DNA of 64,000 bases from Megachile rotundata (taxonomy: Eukaryota > Arthropoda > Insecta > Hymenoptera > Megachilidae): NCBI RefSeq assembly GCF_050947335.1, contig NC_134995.1:12190501-12254500 (forward strand), read 5' to 3'. A model generated the notes under the pieces. That model had not been told where the DNA came from and searched no databases. It saw nothing but the letters and a program-made list of their open reading frames with translations. How positions within the stretch are numbered: position 1 is the stretch's first letter; each line of letters starts with the position of its first letter. Position numbers and translations under genes: made by a program. Of this stretch, positions 1-12,260 are shown piece after piece.

Positions 1-133
1 GATGGATGACCCGAGAATCGTGTAATCCCGATTTCATCGCCACCGATCGATCCACATTCTACCCTCGTTTCCACTTTATCCTACGTTTCTTCCTTCTCTT
101 TTTTCTTTTAATTACCACCTCGCATTGATGAAC

Positions 134-978
134 CCTGTTTCATTTTTACGCTGATTTTATACTTCTCTATTTTTTCACTCATTTAAGAATTTAGGGATTT
201 ATTTGAGAAATTTTGGATAGCGAAGTTTAGTGAAATTGAGTGTTTCATTTTTAGACTGATTTTATACTTCTCTACTTTTTCACTCATCTGAGGATTGAGT
301 GTATTTGAGAAATTTTGGGTGCTGAGGTTTAGTGAAATTGAGTGTTTCATTTTTAGGCTGATTTTATACTTCTCTACTTTTTCACTCATCTGAGGATTGA
401 GTGATGTATTTGAGAAATTTTGGGTGCTGAGGTTTAGTGAAATTGACTGTTTCATTTTTAGGCTGATTTTATACTTCTCTACTTTTTTACTCATCTGAGG
501 ATTGAGTGATGTATTTGAGAAATTTTGGACAGTGAAGTTTAGTGAAATTGAGTGTTTCATTTTTAGACTGATTTTATACTTCTCTACTTTTTCACTCATC
601 TGAGGATTGAGTGATGTATTTGAGAAATTTTGGGCACTGAGGTTTAGTGAAATTGAGTGTTTCATTTTTAGGCTGATTTTATACTTCTCTACTTTTTCAC
701 TCATCTGAGGATTGAGTGATGTATTTGAGAAATTTTGGACAGTGAAGTTTAGTGAAATTGAGTGTTTCATTTTTAGGCTGATTTTATACTTCTCTACTTT
801 TTCACTCATCTGAGGATTGAGTGATGTATTTGAGAAATTTTGGACACTGAGGTTTAGTGAAATTGAGTGTTTCATTTTTAGACTGATTTTCTACTTGTCT
901 ACTTTTTCACTCATCTGAGGATTGAGTGATGTATTTGAGAAATTTTGGGTGCTGAGGTTTAGTGAAATTGACTGTATT
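134..978. repeat. 105-bp minisatellite, about 8 copies
   Basis: The motif TGTTTCATTTTTA recurs at 241, 343, 448, 553, 658, 763 and 868, a period of 105 bp with one copy 3 bp short; a more diverged first copy starts near 134. Because 105 is 35 codons, the minus strand reads open for 230 codons. This is a consequence of the period, not evidence of a protein. The copies are very similar, which suggests recent expansion or homogenisation. Confidence 0.93.
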
Positions 979-1377
979 AAAATTTATATTACTCTACTAT
1001 TAATAATACCCTTTTCTGACGTTTGGCGATGTATCAGCTCATTTCACCAATTTACGTTTTTATTAAAATTGGTTTTGAGAAGCCTCTGAGGGTCTGCTCA
1101 GCCGAAGAACCGCATGAGGGTTGATTTACTTATTTGAACAAGTGCATGGTCATTTGCGACTTTGACTCCACTGCTCAATTTTTGTATCACCTACAAGAAA
1201 CTGTCTACTGTATTCTACGACAATTGAAGATTGAAATTTTGCATTGTTAAAAATAATAAAATTCTTTCCATAATTCTAGTGTGATACACAATATGTCTGA
1301 AAAGTAACTTTTTAAATTTAAGTAAAACTAAAGCCATCCACTAAAACAATATGTGATCTGAAACCAGTATACCTCCT

Positions 1378-1461
1378 CTATAAGCTGTTAGTCAGCAGCT
1401 TATACCCATCACTACAAGTCAAACTCAAAGTACAATAAGGTTTTAATTTTACTAGTGTCAC
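1378..1461 (+). repeat. Single copy of the 120-bp dispersed repeat
   Basis: About 84 bp, containing GTCAGCAGCTTATACCCATC followed by ACTACAAGTCAAACTCAAAG, match the 120-bp tandem units at 18835-19560 almost base for base. It is therefore a solitary member of that family about 17.4 kb away, in the same orientation. Confidence 0.88.
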
Positions 1462-2075
1462 CGACATACTGCATATATAATAAATATTCATTTCTGAGTC
1501 TTTCTTCGCTTATTTCTTGAACCGTCGCTCTTCGTTCTATTCGATCCTTCCAGTCCTTCCAGAGGACCCTTCCAGATCTATGGAATGAGTCTATGGACAA
1601 TTCGGGGATACAAGAGTAGACATATTCATCAGGCGGAGATCGAAGACGCACAGTCGACTTAGTTGGTCGATTTCGTTTGCAGCCAGTGTCCCGTACCGGG
1701 ATAAAGGGACGATAATGATGGGGTTCAAGGACTGGTTAACGCAGATTAGCGGAGCAATTTGTCACGCTCCGACAGGCCACCCTCGCGAACCTCCCCTCCC
1801 CTTTGGCCCTCTCTTCTGTTTCTCGTCCAACCAACCCTGTACCCCTTGATACTCTCTCTCTCTCCCTATACTTCCTTCGCTACGTTTCTACGTCGTTTCG
1901 CCCCCTTCGTTGGATGCTTCCTTCGAGCTTATCGGCACCGGGGATTCTTCCTCTTATCTGTCCGCCAGACTCCATTAAATTCGAAAGTCAACTGTGAAAT
2001 TGGGATCGGGAATTCGATCATCGGACACAGATAAGCTTTCGTGGCAGATGGTGGCTGGTTTCGAATGTACTTAAT

Positions 2076-2083
2076 TGACGTCA
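2076..2083. promoter_or_regulatory. CRE-type palindrome TGACGTCA
   Basis: A perfect 8-bp TGACGTCA, the established CREB/ATF consensus, sits in unique sequence between two arrays inside the presumed slou intron. One such site can occur by chance in a window this size. Confidence 0.3.
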
Positions 2084-2149
2084 TTCGGAAAGAGACAATT
2101 AAATATTGCATTCGATTTGTAAAAATATTGAAGTGAGGATACATGGAGA

Positions 2150-3410
2150 CCTGAGGAATGTAAGGATATAGAAGGTATGTATGAAGAATGAAGGAGTGAA
2201 GGGTACAAGGATGTAGACATCAAGGGGTATAAAAATTTAGAGGTGTACGAATAGAGTATTAGCCTATAGGAATATGAGAGAATACAGATATTTAGGAAGT
2301 GAGAAATTTGGGGGTGTAGAGAGCTATGTGTAGAGTTCTACATACAGTGGGGGTGTAGGAATTTAGATGTGTGGAGACTTCAGGAACATCGAGACTGGGG
2401 ATTCAGAAAACGGGGGTGTAGAAATCTAAGGATGTAGGGAAGTAGGATTGTGGAGATTTGGGGGACGTAGGAGCCTACGTGTGTGGAGAGCTGGGAGTGT
2501 GGGGATCTAAGAGTGTAGAGATCTAGGTATGTGGAGATCCATATATGTGGAAGTCGGGGAGTGTAGAGATCTAAGTATGTGGAGATCTAAGAGTGCAGAG
2601 ATGTAGGTATGTGGAGATCCATATATGTGGAGATCGGGGAGTGTAGAGATCTAAGTATGTGGAGATCTAAGAGTGTAGAGATCTAGGTATGTGGAGATCC
2701 ATATGTGTGGAGATCGGGGAGTGTAGAGATCTAGGTATGTGGAGATCTAAGAGTGTAGAGATCTAGGTATGTGGAGATCGGGGAGTGTAGAGATCTAAGT
2801 ACGTGGAGATCTAAGAGTGTAGAGATCTAGGTATGTGGAGATCCATATATGTGGAGATCGAGAAGTGTAGAGACCTAAGTATGTGGAGATCTATGAGTGT
2901 AGAGATCTAGATATGTGGAGATCCATATATGTGGAGATCGGGGAGTGTAGAGATCTAAGTATGTGGAGATCTATGAGTGTAGAGATCTAGGTATGTGGAG
3001 ATCCATATATGTGGAGATTGGGAAGTGTAGAGATCTAAGTATGTGGAGATCTAAGAGTGTAGAGATCTAGGTATGTGGAGATCCATATATGTGTGGAGAT
3101 TGGGAAGTGTAGAGATCTAAGTATGTGGAGGTCTAAGAGTGCAGAGATCTAGGTATGTGGAGATCCATATATGTGGAGATCGGGGAGTATAGAGATCTAG
3201 GTACGTGGAGATCTGGAGGTGTAGAGATCTACGTATGTGGAGATCTAGGTATGCAGAGATCTAGATGTGTAGGTATCTAACGCTATAGAGATCTGGGGGT
3301 GTATGGACCTACGGGTGTAGAGAACTAGCGGTGTAGGTATCTAGGAACCTGGGGGTCTCCGGTTACAAAGAGCTAGAGATAAAAAAATTTGGAAGATGTA
3401 CAGATCTACG
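2150..3410. repeat. 80-bp composite minisatellite built from ~20-bp subunits
   Basis: Subunits such as GTGTAGAGATCTAAGTATGT and GTGGAGATCTAAGA alternate. The marker ATCCATAT recurs at 2538, 2618, 2698, 2841, 2921, 3001, 3081 and 3163, so four subunits form an 80-bp higher-order unit. One unit near 2760 lacks the marker. The edges (2150-2440 and 3240-3410) are strongly diverged while the core is homogeneous. Confidence 0.9.
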
Positions 3411-5095
3411 AACCTAGAAATCTTCATCTCCAGAAATTAATCAGATACTATTTAACCTTGATATAGCGAATTTATGAAAATAGGGGTGCAGGACTAGTAG
3501 CGCAGTACATACAACTAACCTAGAATCCACAACATAACCTGAATAACCACCTTCAATATTAACATTGCAATTACCATTAATCCACAACAAACCTATCAAA
3601 TGTGTACCCTAACGAAATAATCATCCCCCGTTACCCTCGCGGAAGGATTAAGCGAAACGAATCGCCTAAGAAGTTAAAGTCGACATTCGTAGTCCGTGTT
3701 TCGCGTCCACATCATCACTTTTGTCGGAATATACGCAAATAACTCTGAAACGAACGATACTGCACGCCGCGCGAACAAGCCATCTTTCTAGAGGCTAAAG
3801 TTAGAACGAGGAAGAAGCGAGAGAGAGAGTGTCAGAACGGAGAGAGCGGAGGATGAAAAAATCTCGTTCAAGATCATGGAACGAAGACGAGGCCCATATG
3901 TTCGACCGAGAAAAAGACGGGCCGTGTTTTGGCGAACGGTTACGACGTCGGAAGACGCGCGACCGAGGAAGCAATAAAGTTTCGGGGATGCAGTTTTGCG
4001 ATAGAAAAAGCCCCCCGGGATTACGGGTCTTTTGCGAGGAACCTCGAGCCAAGGCTTTGAAAGCGACAAATTCTTCGACATTAATCGACCGGGTAGAATG
4101 ACTCTGACACGTTATGGTCGGATTGATGCTGTGAAATTTGTACGTTGGTAATTTTATAGGTCTTTAATGAATCTATTAAGAGTTGAAGATTCGGTACATT
4201 TAATTAAGTTGAAAGATTTGTATAATTGTGAAGGAATTCTTGCAATTTAATGTGGGATCAATTTGGATCAAATGTTCATTTTTGATGACAACAATTGTGT
4301 TCAATTCTACTAACAATTTTGTTCTTATGGCTCTTTTATCTTTTGTCCACTTTTGTCTACTGTATCAGTCAATGTTATGAAACCTTTCAAACATGTTTCA
4401 TGAAATATGCAGCTAATTATGGCTTCAATGATGAAATGTTAGAAAATATAATTTCGGTGACTTGTTTATCATTGATCTACTTGAAACATTTCTAACGCAA
4501 TAAGACTTGAAACAGATGTGTTGTGACAACATGATCATAATGGTACATATCATTTATATTTTGGAAGACAAACTTTAATGAATTGCGTTGCATGAAGATC
4601 AGACTGAATTATTGTATGAGGATTAATTTGAAAGAGGACTCTGTAGAAAAGAATATGGTCTAAAAATTGAATCAATTTGTTTGCTATGCATTAAAATTAA
4701 TTTTGTTGACGTGGTGCTTTGAACAATTACAATTAATTGCTTCATCAGCAATATGGGCTGTAATAATAAATTGAATAGAAAATATATGTTGATGCTATGT
4801 CACTTCAATCATTATCAAATTAATGAAAATGTGGCGAGTCCACTAATATCGTGACAAAAGTCCATCTTTCATATTAACCCAAATTCAAATATACAGTAAA
4901 TGATGATCGATATTTAGTAAATTGATCACCATTGATAAGGGATGATTGAAAGACTATCAGCTTGATACTGTTTACTAACACCCTAAAGAGTACAACCCTC
5001 TCGCAGTCTTCACAATACCTAATCATACCAAACCGACTACCACCAATTTCTGAAGTCACAGTATGCGAAACCCATCCTAAAACCATGAAAATCAC

Positions 5096-5957
5096 CTTCG
5101 TGCACGCTGTCGTTCCTCCGATGACGTCGATGCTGAACCCGACTGTGTATGACACGTCCGCCGGTGAACTTGTTAGGGTCGAGTATGTTCTCGACGGAGA
5201 ACGCCAGACACCGTTTGTTCGCCTGCACGGTGCTGGCGGTCGTGGTGATGCTACCGGTCGAGGTAGCGGTCGTTCTTGCCGCGTTTCCGGAAGTGCAGAC
5301 AGTCATCCCTGTGGAAGCAGCGGCGGCATGCGCGGATATGTACACAGGAGTCCCGTGGCCAGTCGTTTGGCCACCGCTCTGAACACAGGAGAAATGCACG
5401 CCGCGATTCGCGAAGGGGTTAAGGAACTGGTCGCTCGCGCTACCCCTGGACGAGGGGGCGGTCAAGTCCACGGGGCTACTGGGGTTGCTTTCGTCGACCT
5501 CGTCTCGGCATACGTCCACCTCGACGTCCTCGTCCTCCTGATAATTTCCGTTCCGACTTCCGGGGTGCAGTTCCTCCTCGTCGTCCTCCTGTTCGTCGTC
5601 GTCCTCTTCGTCCTCGACGACGTTCCTTCTGGACACCGGGTTCCGTTCGGGATCCTCGTCCTCCTCCTCGTCCTGCTCCTCCTCCTCCTCGACCTCCGTG
5701 TCCATTCTCTTCTCCCTGTTGACGTCCATCTCGTGGAACGCGGGCTCCTTGTCGATCGGCCGCAAGATCGGCGAGGTCGACGGCGAATGTCGCACGTTCT
5801 CGTAGCGTACGAAAGGCTCGCTGGCGCGTACGTGGAGCAACACGTGCCTCCTTTCTTGAGGCGGTAGCGACAGGCCGGCACGCATATCGGCTTCCTCTCT
5901 CGGTAGGACGACCGGTCCTAAAGGCGACACGGTCCTGCCCTCCTGCATCCTCCACAT
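5096..5957 (-). CDS. slou: Slouch / NK1-class homeobox protein, first coding exon (partial gene)
   Basis: This is the N-terminal exon of an NK1-class homeodomain transcription factor; Drosophila slouch specifies muscle founder and neural cells. The start is the ATG at 5957, 17 codons below an in-frame TGA; a second in-frame ATG is at 5948. Residues 1-287 are read. Two acidic Glu/Asp runs lie at about residues 80-135. An SSPVDLT motif follows near residue 170. Residues 250-266 hold CLAFSVENILDPNKFTG, the eh1/TN-like repression motif as I recall it from slouch and, in related form, Nkx1 proteins. The exon probably ends after the G at 5096, before GTGATT at 5095-5090. The homeodomain is absent, and no homeodomain exon is visible to the left, so the gene is cut by the window edge. 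A weaker alternative is a different donor between 5096 and 5150. Confidence 0.87.
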
Positions 5958-7450
5958 AACCCGCGCTCTCTCTTTACCTGACCTCTCGACCCTTCATCTC
6001 GTTGCTACACTCTCGAAGCACCCGTATCACCCGGGACACCACTGACACCGACGGCATCACATTCTACTGGTGACTCGTATCACTAATCCATTGAACTTCA
6101 CTCCGTTTCCAGCTGGTCAGGGTAATACACCGACGGTTCTGTGTCAATCTCGCGGCACCGTTTCACCGAACTGAAACACCGTAACGGGGAGGGGGTTGAA
6201 CCGGGTTAAGACGAATCCTACGCGACGGTTGATCCTGGCGATCAGCGTGGTCGCGCGATTAGCAGTGTCTTTGGTAGGCAGAAGCCGCGCGCGTTCCGTA
6301 AAATCTGCTCTCGGGACTTCCACGTAGAGCCATGGTGGCTGAATAGGTGGTATATCGGCGTATTATTAGTAGCGAGGAGCCGTCGTAGGAACGTAGTCTG
6401 ATCGTCGGCCGAGACACGGCCGGGGGTGGGGGGTAGTTCCGCCCCGAATGGGCGTGTCCAACCCCTGGCCGGCTTACCAGCGAGCCCCGGCATCGTCCCG
6501 GAGGGCGTGTACCGGTTCAGGCACCACGGGGGTTGCGCACACACGTGCTACCCCCGTCGTTCCTGGTGGGTGTCCGAGCCGATTCTCCTCGCGGGCGTGT
6601 GTGTACGCCCGCGAGCGTGCACACGATCACGAAGACGCACTCAGACAACGTCGAAAGACTGAATGGACGGGCACGAACACGAAACGGAGCCCGCGTGCAG
6701 ACGTTTCGCGGCCCCACGAGCGAGCTTTCGCCAGATACTCGGGTATGTACACACAGAGTCTACCTTTTCCTCCCTCCGTTGCTCCAACCAGCCCACTCCC
6801 ACCCGCGATCCGACCGGCTAAAGTGGTTTGTCTTTGATTTAACCACCACCGCCACTGCCGTACCCGTTGCCGATGGAGGAACGCTTTTCCCTCCGCGTTT
6901 GCCATCGTTTCCCGAGGAGACGTGTGTGTGCGAAGGAGCCGCACGCTTACCTCGTTCTCGGTATTCGTGATCGCGAAACGCCGCTGCCGTCGGGTTTGCC
7001 GATCATCTTGGTGTGTTCGCGGCCGGAGGCGGAGCGCTCCTCACCTAGGAATCGTTGTGTACAGTTATCGTGCCGGGAGTATAATCGTGGCTACGTCGGG
7101 CATACTCTGTCTCCTTCTCGGCCTCCTTCTCGCACGTAATTTCGCTCCTTGTCCTTCTCCACGGTGTCTTTAACTCGGAACGAGCCGGGACCAATACCGT
7201 GTATGGCTGGCTAGTCGACCGACCGACGGGTAGAGCCGCTATCGCTAGCGTTGCTAGTGTTGCCGTCGGTGGTGTTGGTAGTGATGGTGCTGTTGCTGCT
7301 ACCACCGCCGCCGCCGCTCTTAACTCGGCGCACGGATATTGTTTACCCGACCATTTAGGTAATTGCTGGCCTACCGCCCTGCCAGCCAATCGAACGTAAC
7401 CGGCGGATGAGCCTGCAATACCGAACCCACCCTCGTCTCTCCTCTAACCC
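5958..7450 (-). promoter_or_regulatory. GC-rich, CpG-rich upstream region of slou (5' UTR and promoter)
   Basis: This block is much richer in G+C and CpG than the surrounding AT-rich DNA and lies directly upstream of the slou start. No open frame in it resembles a known protein; the many open stretches reflect scarce stop codons. On the minus strand a TCAGT initiator-like motif occurs near 6046, but there is no clear TATA box, so the transcription start is not fixed. The unique 7240-7320 stretch has short Ala/Gly-type triplet runs. Confidence 0.5.
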
Positions 7451-10400
7451 TTCTCCCCGCGATTTTTCCCCTTTTTCTCTCTCTCCCTCTCTTATATATA
7501 CTGTCCCTTTTGTTTGCCGTTCGATTCGCGTTCATGTCGAAGCTATCCTCGAATCGTCATCGAATTAGCTCCAATCGCTCGGCGAGATTGACGCCGCTAC
7601 TACGATCATCGATTCTTTCCACGAAATTCGAGAGCTACGATTTTCATTGCCTACACGATGACCGCTCGAGCGTTCAGAGATGGACGAAAGGTTACGGAAA
7701 CGTAGGCGAGAGCCAATTAAACGATGAAAGGGGATGATAAGGGTCTTAGTCGTTTGTCTTTAAATTGCGTAAGGTAGGGAGACTGCTATCGATCCATGAA
7801 CGTTAGGTACCGTTTACGATGCCTTCTGGAGAAGATAATGATTAATTGTGTTCGATCTGAGACAATTTGCTGTTTAATGGTTTCCACGCGAGAGATATAT
7901 TTTCTTCAAAGATTTTGTAATTTGCACTTTGTAAACTTCAAAGTGTACGAAGGGAGAACTCTTCATTCTAGGAGAGCAAGTATGAACAAAATTTTTGCTC
8001 GCATGTGGTTTTTTAAATTCATCAATGGTCAAATTATTTCTTTACCGCAAAACTAGCGCTTTCTTAACGAAAAAGGCAACGTTTACACGATTTTTTTGTC
8101 CGTACGTTCTCTTTTATTCTCTCGCCTTTGTCGATCGTTAATTTAACCCGTTGAAAAGCCGGCGGTCAAGCACCTTCGTTGATCCCCGTTAATAAGCTGT
8201 AATAATAGGTAGCGTGAGAGTCGGTTCTCGTCGCGAATCGATAGCATAATGAAGCAGATCAAATATTTATAATCCGACGGTCGCTTTATCGGGCGCGTTT
8301 TACTTCGAACGTACAGATGTTCCCGGTCGAGAACGGTAGGTAATATATAAACGTAATCGTATCTCGTTTCGCCGTGGCGGATCGGGAATGATTTTCAGCC
8401 CGCGCAAATAGCCGGAGCCGCCGACTAATTTTCGCGTACGAGCCCGTCCCCGGCTAATGAGCATTATCGTAAATTTATTTCAGGCCGGCTCTCCGGCCAC
8501 CGCATAAGAACTAACAAATTAATTTAATTCGTAAATGACACGTACGCCGCCGCACGCTGAATTTACTGCATTGAATGCCACGCCGGAGCCAGCCTGGTAG
8601 CTCAATTTGCAGCCGGCCAACGGAGCTTAATTAAAAATTTACACCGACAATGTAACCGCGTGTGAGCCGCGCGTGCCACTCCACGCTTTTACACCATCAC
8701 AAAACGCTTCTTACAAATCGAAATAAAGACCTAGCTCGCGAGCTCTGACACCGAGTAGGTTAGAAATACCTACTTCAAAAGTTATACGTTTATTAAAGAC
8801 CACTTTATAATTTAAGAACTGCGTTTTGAAATGTGGGAGAAAGTTTTCAAAGTCTGGTAAGTTGGCAGTGCAGATCATGTGAGTTCGGATGTGGCGTCGA
8901 AATTTTCCTGTCATTTGTTTTGGATAGTTTGAATCAATTATTGAGGTAGTCAATCTCACTGATCATATTCAGCTTGTTTATTTTAGCTAATAATCATCAC
9001 TCATCGTACTGATTATGATTGGTAAACTAACTGCACTCGTTGATTGCTAAATTACTTATGGTACATATATGTGTACATATGTACTCACATGATTGTGTAT
9101 AAACTATAGTCATCTGCATTTATAGTTTATTTATGTATTATCAATGTTTATGTTCATCAATGTAAACTATTTGTCAAAAGAGTTTGCTAAAACTTGCACC
9201 AGTGCTACACCTTATGTCCACATACTAAACCTACCATCACTACATCACGTTCTGTCAAACCTTGTGTCAATACACAACTAAACCTTGTACTAATACATTT
9301 TCTAAATCTTGTATCACTACATTTTAAACCTTGTATCACTACAATTTATACTTGCACCAACACACCTTCTGCCAAACCACCTTTTCCCAAACCTCAAATT
9401 GAACTCCAATTTCTTCAAGTACAAGTGCCTAATGAGTATGTAAAGCTCAAGTGCTATTAAATGTAAATAAGTACAAGTGGTCAAGCAAAAAAAGTGTCTG
9501 TTAATCGTCGAATAACCGTGATGTAGGGGTTGCGAGGTCGCAGGTGAGCTACCGGATTACCCTACCTGCCAAAGTGATGTGGGTTTAGGCGAGCGTTCCT
9601 AATAGTTCTGAAACGGTACACGAGTCGAGGAGTAAAGTTAGGCGGATAGATGGATGGCTAGACCGGCGAAAGGAGGTAGAAACTGAGCGAGATAGTCGTA
9701 TTAAATGGCGGAGAACAGAGATAGGTAGATAGAGCTGAAGCTAGAATAGAGAGGGCAAGGACTATAGAGAAAGACGTAAACATACAGGCTGCGTCACAAC
9801 ATGTGGACCGAGGTACGTTCTTCATATATGTTCTTCGATAGTAATTGAAGTTTAATATCGTTCTAACTATTTTAAGATAGTTAGAAAATATATTTATGTA
9901 TTTATATTATATTGCAAGGATTTAACGTTTATGTCTAACCACTTCATGTAACTTTCATTTGTTAGCGTTTTGGTGTGACCATATCCAAAGAGCTGTGCAA
10001 GGACACGAAAGACTTTAACAAAGTAGCAAGAGACGTGGAAGACGTAGAAGAATATAGATGTAGATGAAGCGAGCCATAAACTGATGTACCGTAGTTAGAA
10101 TGTACACAGACTCGATCATATGTAGAAGCACGTATGATCGCAAGTTATGAGAGAGTCAGTACGGAATAAGAGATGATAGGCGAAACAGAGAGGTATAGAA
10201 GGTGGGCGTGGGGTAGTTTGGAACGGAGATCGAACAGACCATCCGTGACCAATTTGCGCCCGTTGCTCCCGATTCTGATCCCGTTCAGCGTCACGCACAC
10301 AAGCGTGGTGCACGTGTAGGTACACAAAGGGTAGGAGTCGCAACCTGGATCTTGCTGTCCCTTGTTGGACAGGGTCAACGATGCCAAAAGATAACCGTCA

Positions 10401-11400
10401 GAGAGAAAAGTCGGCGACGCGTTGCGTCGCTCGTTGTACACCGGCCACCCCAAAAGGTTCATGCCTATCTGGAGCGACGACACCGGGCTGCCACCTCTAT
10501 TCGCGCCACGATAATTGGCCAATTAAAAGCGGCCGAGAGCGTTCGAGTTACCTGGCATCCGATAATTATACGGTATCCTCGTGGTGGTTCAACCACGTAT
10601 CCACGCGACCAACCCGAGGGGGATGTTCAGGAAAGGGAGATGATCCGGGGCGGAGGGGGGAGTCAGGAGGCTGCCTACGGAGCAAACGGGCTTGTCGGAA
10701 TCGACTATTCCGATTACGTGGTTTCGGATTCTAGTCCCTTTCTCTCCACCTGCTTCTCTCTTTCGCTCGTATCCTTGTTGCCCTCCCTCCGAGTCCTTCC
10801 CTCTTCGACGTCCTGTCCTCTTCTACGTAAATCAATGCGGCTAGCACGCCCTCTCCTTAACCTCGTGACGCATGACTGGAATATTCCTCGGATCTCTGCG
10901 TTCATCCGTGTTTACCTGGACTTCGTTTCCGATACGCTACTGGTACCGTCGATAAGGGACGATCCAGGATGACCAGTGATCGACAGCTCGTTAGCCGAGA
11001 TGTTAATTGATTTGCCTGGAACGGAGAATTTTCTCACCGCCCTTACAACTTACTGACTCCCTCGATATCGACCCTCTTCGAATTGTAACGACTACAATTT
11101 CGATGTTTCACTTGTATAATTGTTGCATTGTTTAGTATGCGTTTAGAAAATTTGGTTGAGTGTTATGATTTGATTTAGGGGGAGATGTTTGGGTTTGGGT
11201 TAAGTAGCTATGTGTTTCTATCGCTGTATGTTTGATCGCTGTGTCTATACCACGCGCTATATGGCTGTTCATATCGTCACATGTTCTATTACCACATATT
11301 GTAACGTCATGTGATATACTAGTCTGTAATATGTCATATCATCACGCGTTATATCACCTGTCTATGTCACTGTGTGCTGGATCACTATGCGTTTATATCA
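7451..11400. other. Intergenic, no gene recognised; unique blocks
   Basis: Unique sequence of variable GC. An AT-rich stretch at 8700-9480 includes degenerate repeats of a CTTGTATCACTACA-like motif (9190-9400). A GC-richer block at 10150-10970 is open for 125 codons on the minus strand and 206 on the plus strand, but neither translation resembles a known family and the plus frame lacks an early ATG. An ATGGCGG motif is at 9705. Confidence 0.5.
8380..8660. promoter_or_regulatory. Candidate homeodomain-binding enhancer
   Basis: This non-repetitive block mixes CCGG-rich segments with many TAAT/ATTA cores: CGACTAATTTTCG, CGGCTAATGAGCATTATCG, AAATTAATTTAATTCG and GCTTAATTAAAAATT. It has no open frame and lies about 2.5-2.7 kb upstream of the slou start. 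TAAT is the core bound by homeodomains (established), but enhancer function is inferred only from density and context. Confidence 0.35.
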
Positions 11401-11419
11401 CCGTTTGATATATCGCCGT

Positions 11420-12260
11420 ATACATATCTACTTTGCATATATATGTATATACATATGATCCTCTATATATGACTCTATATGTGATCCTACATATGACCCT
11501 ACATATCTACATTGCATGTATATGTATATACATATGATCCTCTATGTGTGAGTCTATATATGATCCTACATATGACACTACATATGACCCTACATATCTA
11601 CATTGCATGTATATGTATATGTATACATATGATCTTCTATATATGACTCTATATGTGATCTTATATATGATCTTACATATGATCCTACATATGACCCTAC
11701 ACATGACCCTACATATCTACATTGCATGTATATGTATATACATATGATCCTCTATGTATGACTCTATATATGATCCTACATATGAGCCTACATATCTACA
11801 TAGCATATCTATGTATACATGTACATATGATCCTCTATATATAACTCTATATGTGATCCTATATATGATCTTACATATGATCCTACATATGACCCTACAC
11901 ATGACCCTACATATCTACATTGCATGTATATGTATATACATATGATCCTCTATGTATGACTCTATATATGATCCTACATATGACCCTACATATGACCCTA
12001 CATATCTACATAGCATATCTATGTGTACATGTACATATGATCCTCTATATATAACTCTATATGTGATCTTATATATGATCTTACATATGATCTTCTATAT
12101 ATGACTCCATATATGATCCTACATATGACCCTACATATGATCCTACGTATCTACATTACATATCTATGTATACATGTACATATGATCCTCTATATATAAT
12201 TCTATATGTGATACTATATATGATTTTACATGTGACCCTACATATGACCCTATAATCTAC
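11420..12260. repeat. AT-rich minisatellite, 12-20 bp subunits in ~200-bp composite
   Basis: Variants of CATATGATCCTCTATATATG and CTACATATGACCCTACATAT repeat throughout. The marker CTACATTGCATGTAT occurs near 11509, 11600, 11718 and 11916; the last two are 198 bp apart, and TAGCATATCT recurs at 11801 and 12011, suggesting an approximately 200-bp composite unit. Many TATA and CATATG palindromes would make it prone to secondary structure. Confidence 0.88.

Larger units (their letters stand above)
1..5095 (-). other. Probable slouch intron, with two tandem arrays
   Basis: This stretch lies downstream, on the minus strand, of the slou first coding exon, whose donor is at 5095-5094. I looked for a homeodomain exon (the WFQNRR region read on the minus strand) and did not find one, so this is inferred to be intronic. 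It holds a 105-bp array (134-978), a single copy of a 120-bp dispersed repeat (1378-1461) and an 80-bp composite array (2150-3410). The unique parts at 1480-2140 and 3600-4100 are richer in CG, contain a CRE palindrome (2076) and may be regulatory. From 4100 to 4950 the sequence is AT-rich with nothing recognised. Confidence 0.5.

Noticed and set aside
183..875. 230-codon open frame on the minus strand
   Set aside because: It is a translation of the 105-bp repeat, whose period is exactly 35 codons; there is no conservation or non-repeat sequence.
1412..1651. 79-codon minus-strand open frame with mixed composition
   Set aside because: Protein-like in look but overlaps the 120-bp dispersed repeat and has no recognised relative.
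4962..5867. 301-codon open frame on the plus strand and other minus frames over the slou exon
   Set aside because: They are antisense or off-frame shadows of the slouch exon; only the frame from 5957 carries the recognised motif.
10145..10972. 125-codon (minus) and 206-codon (plus) open frames
   Set aside because: No recognised domain, overlapping on opposite strands, and the longer one lacks an early ATG; GC-rich DNA yields such frames by chance.
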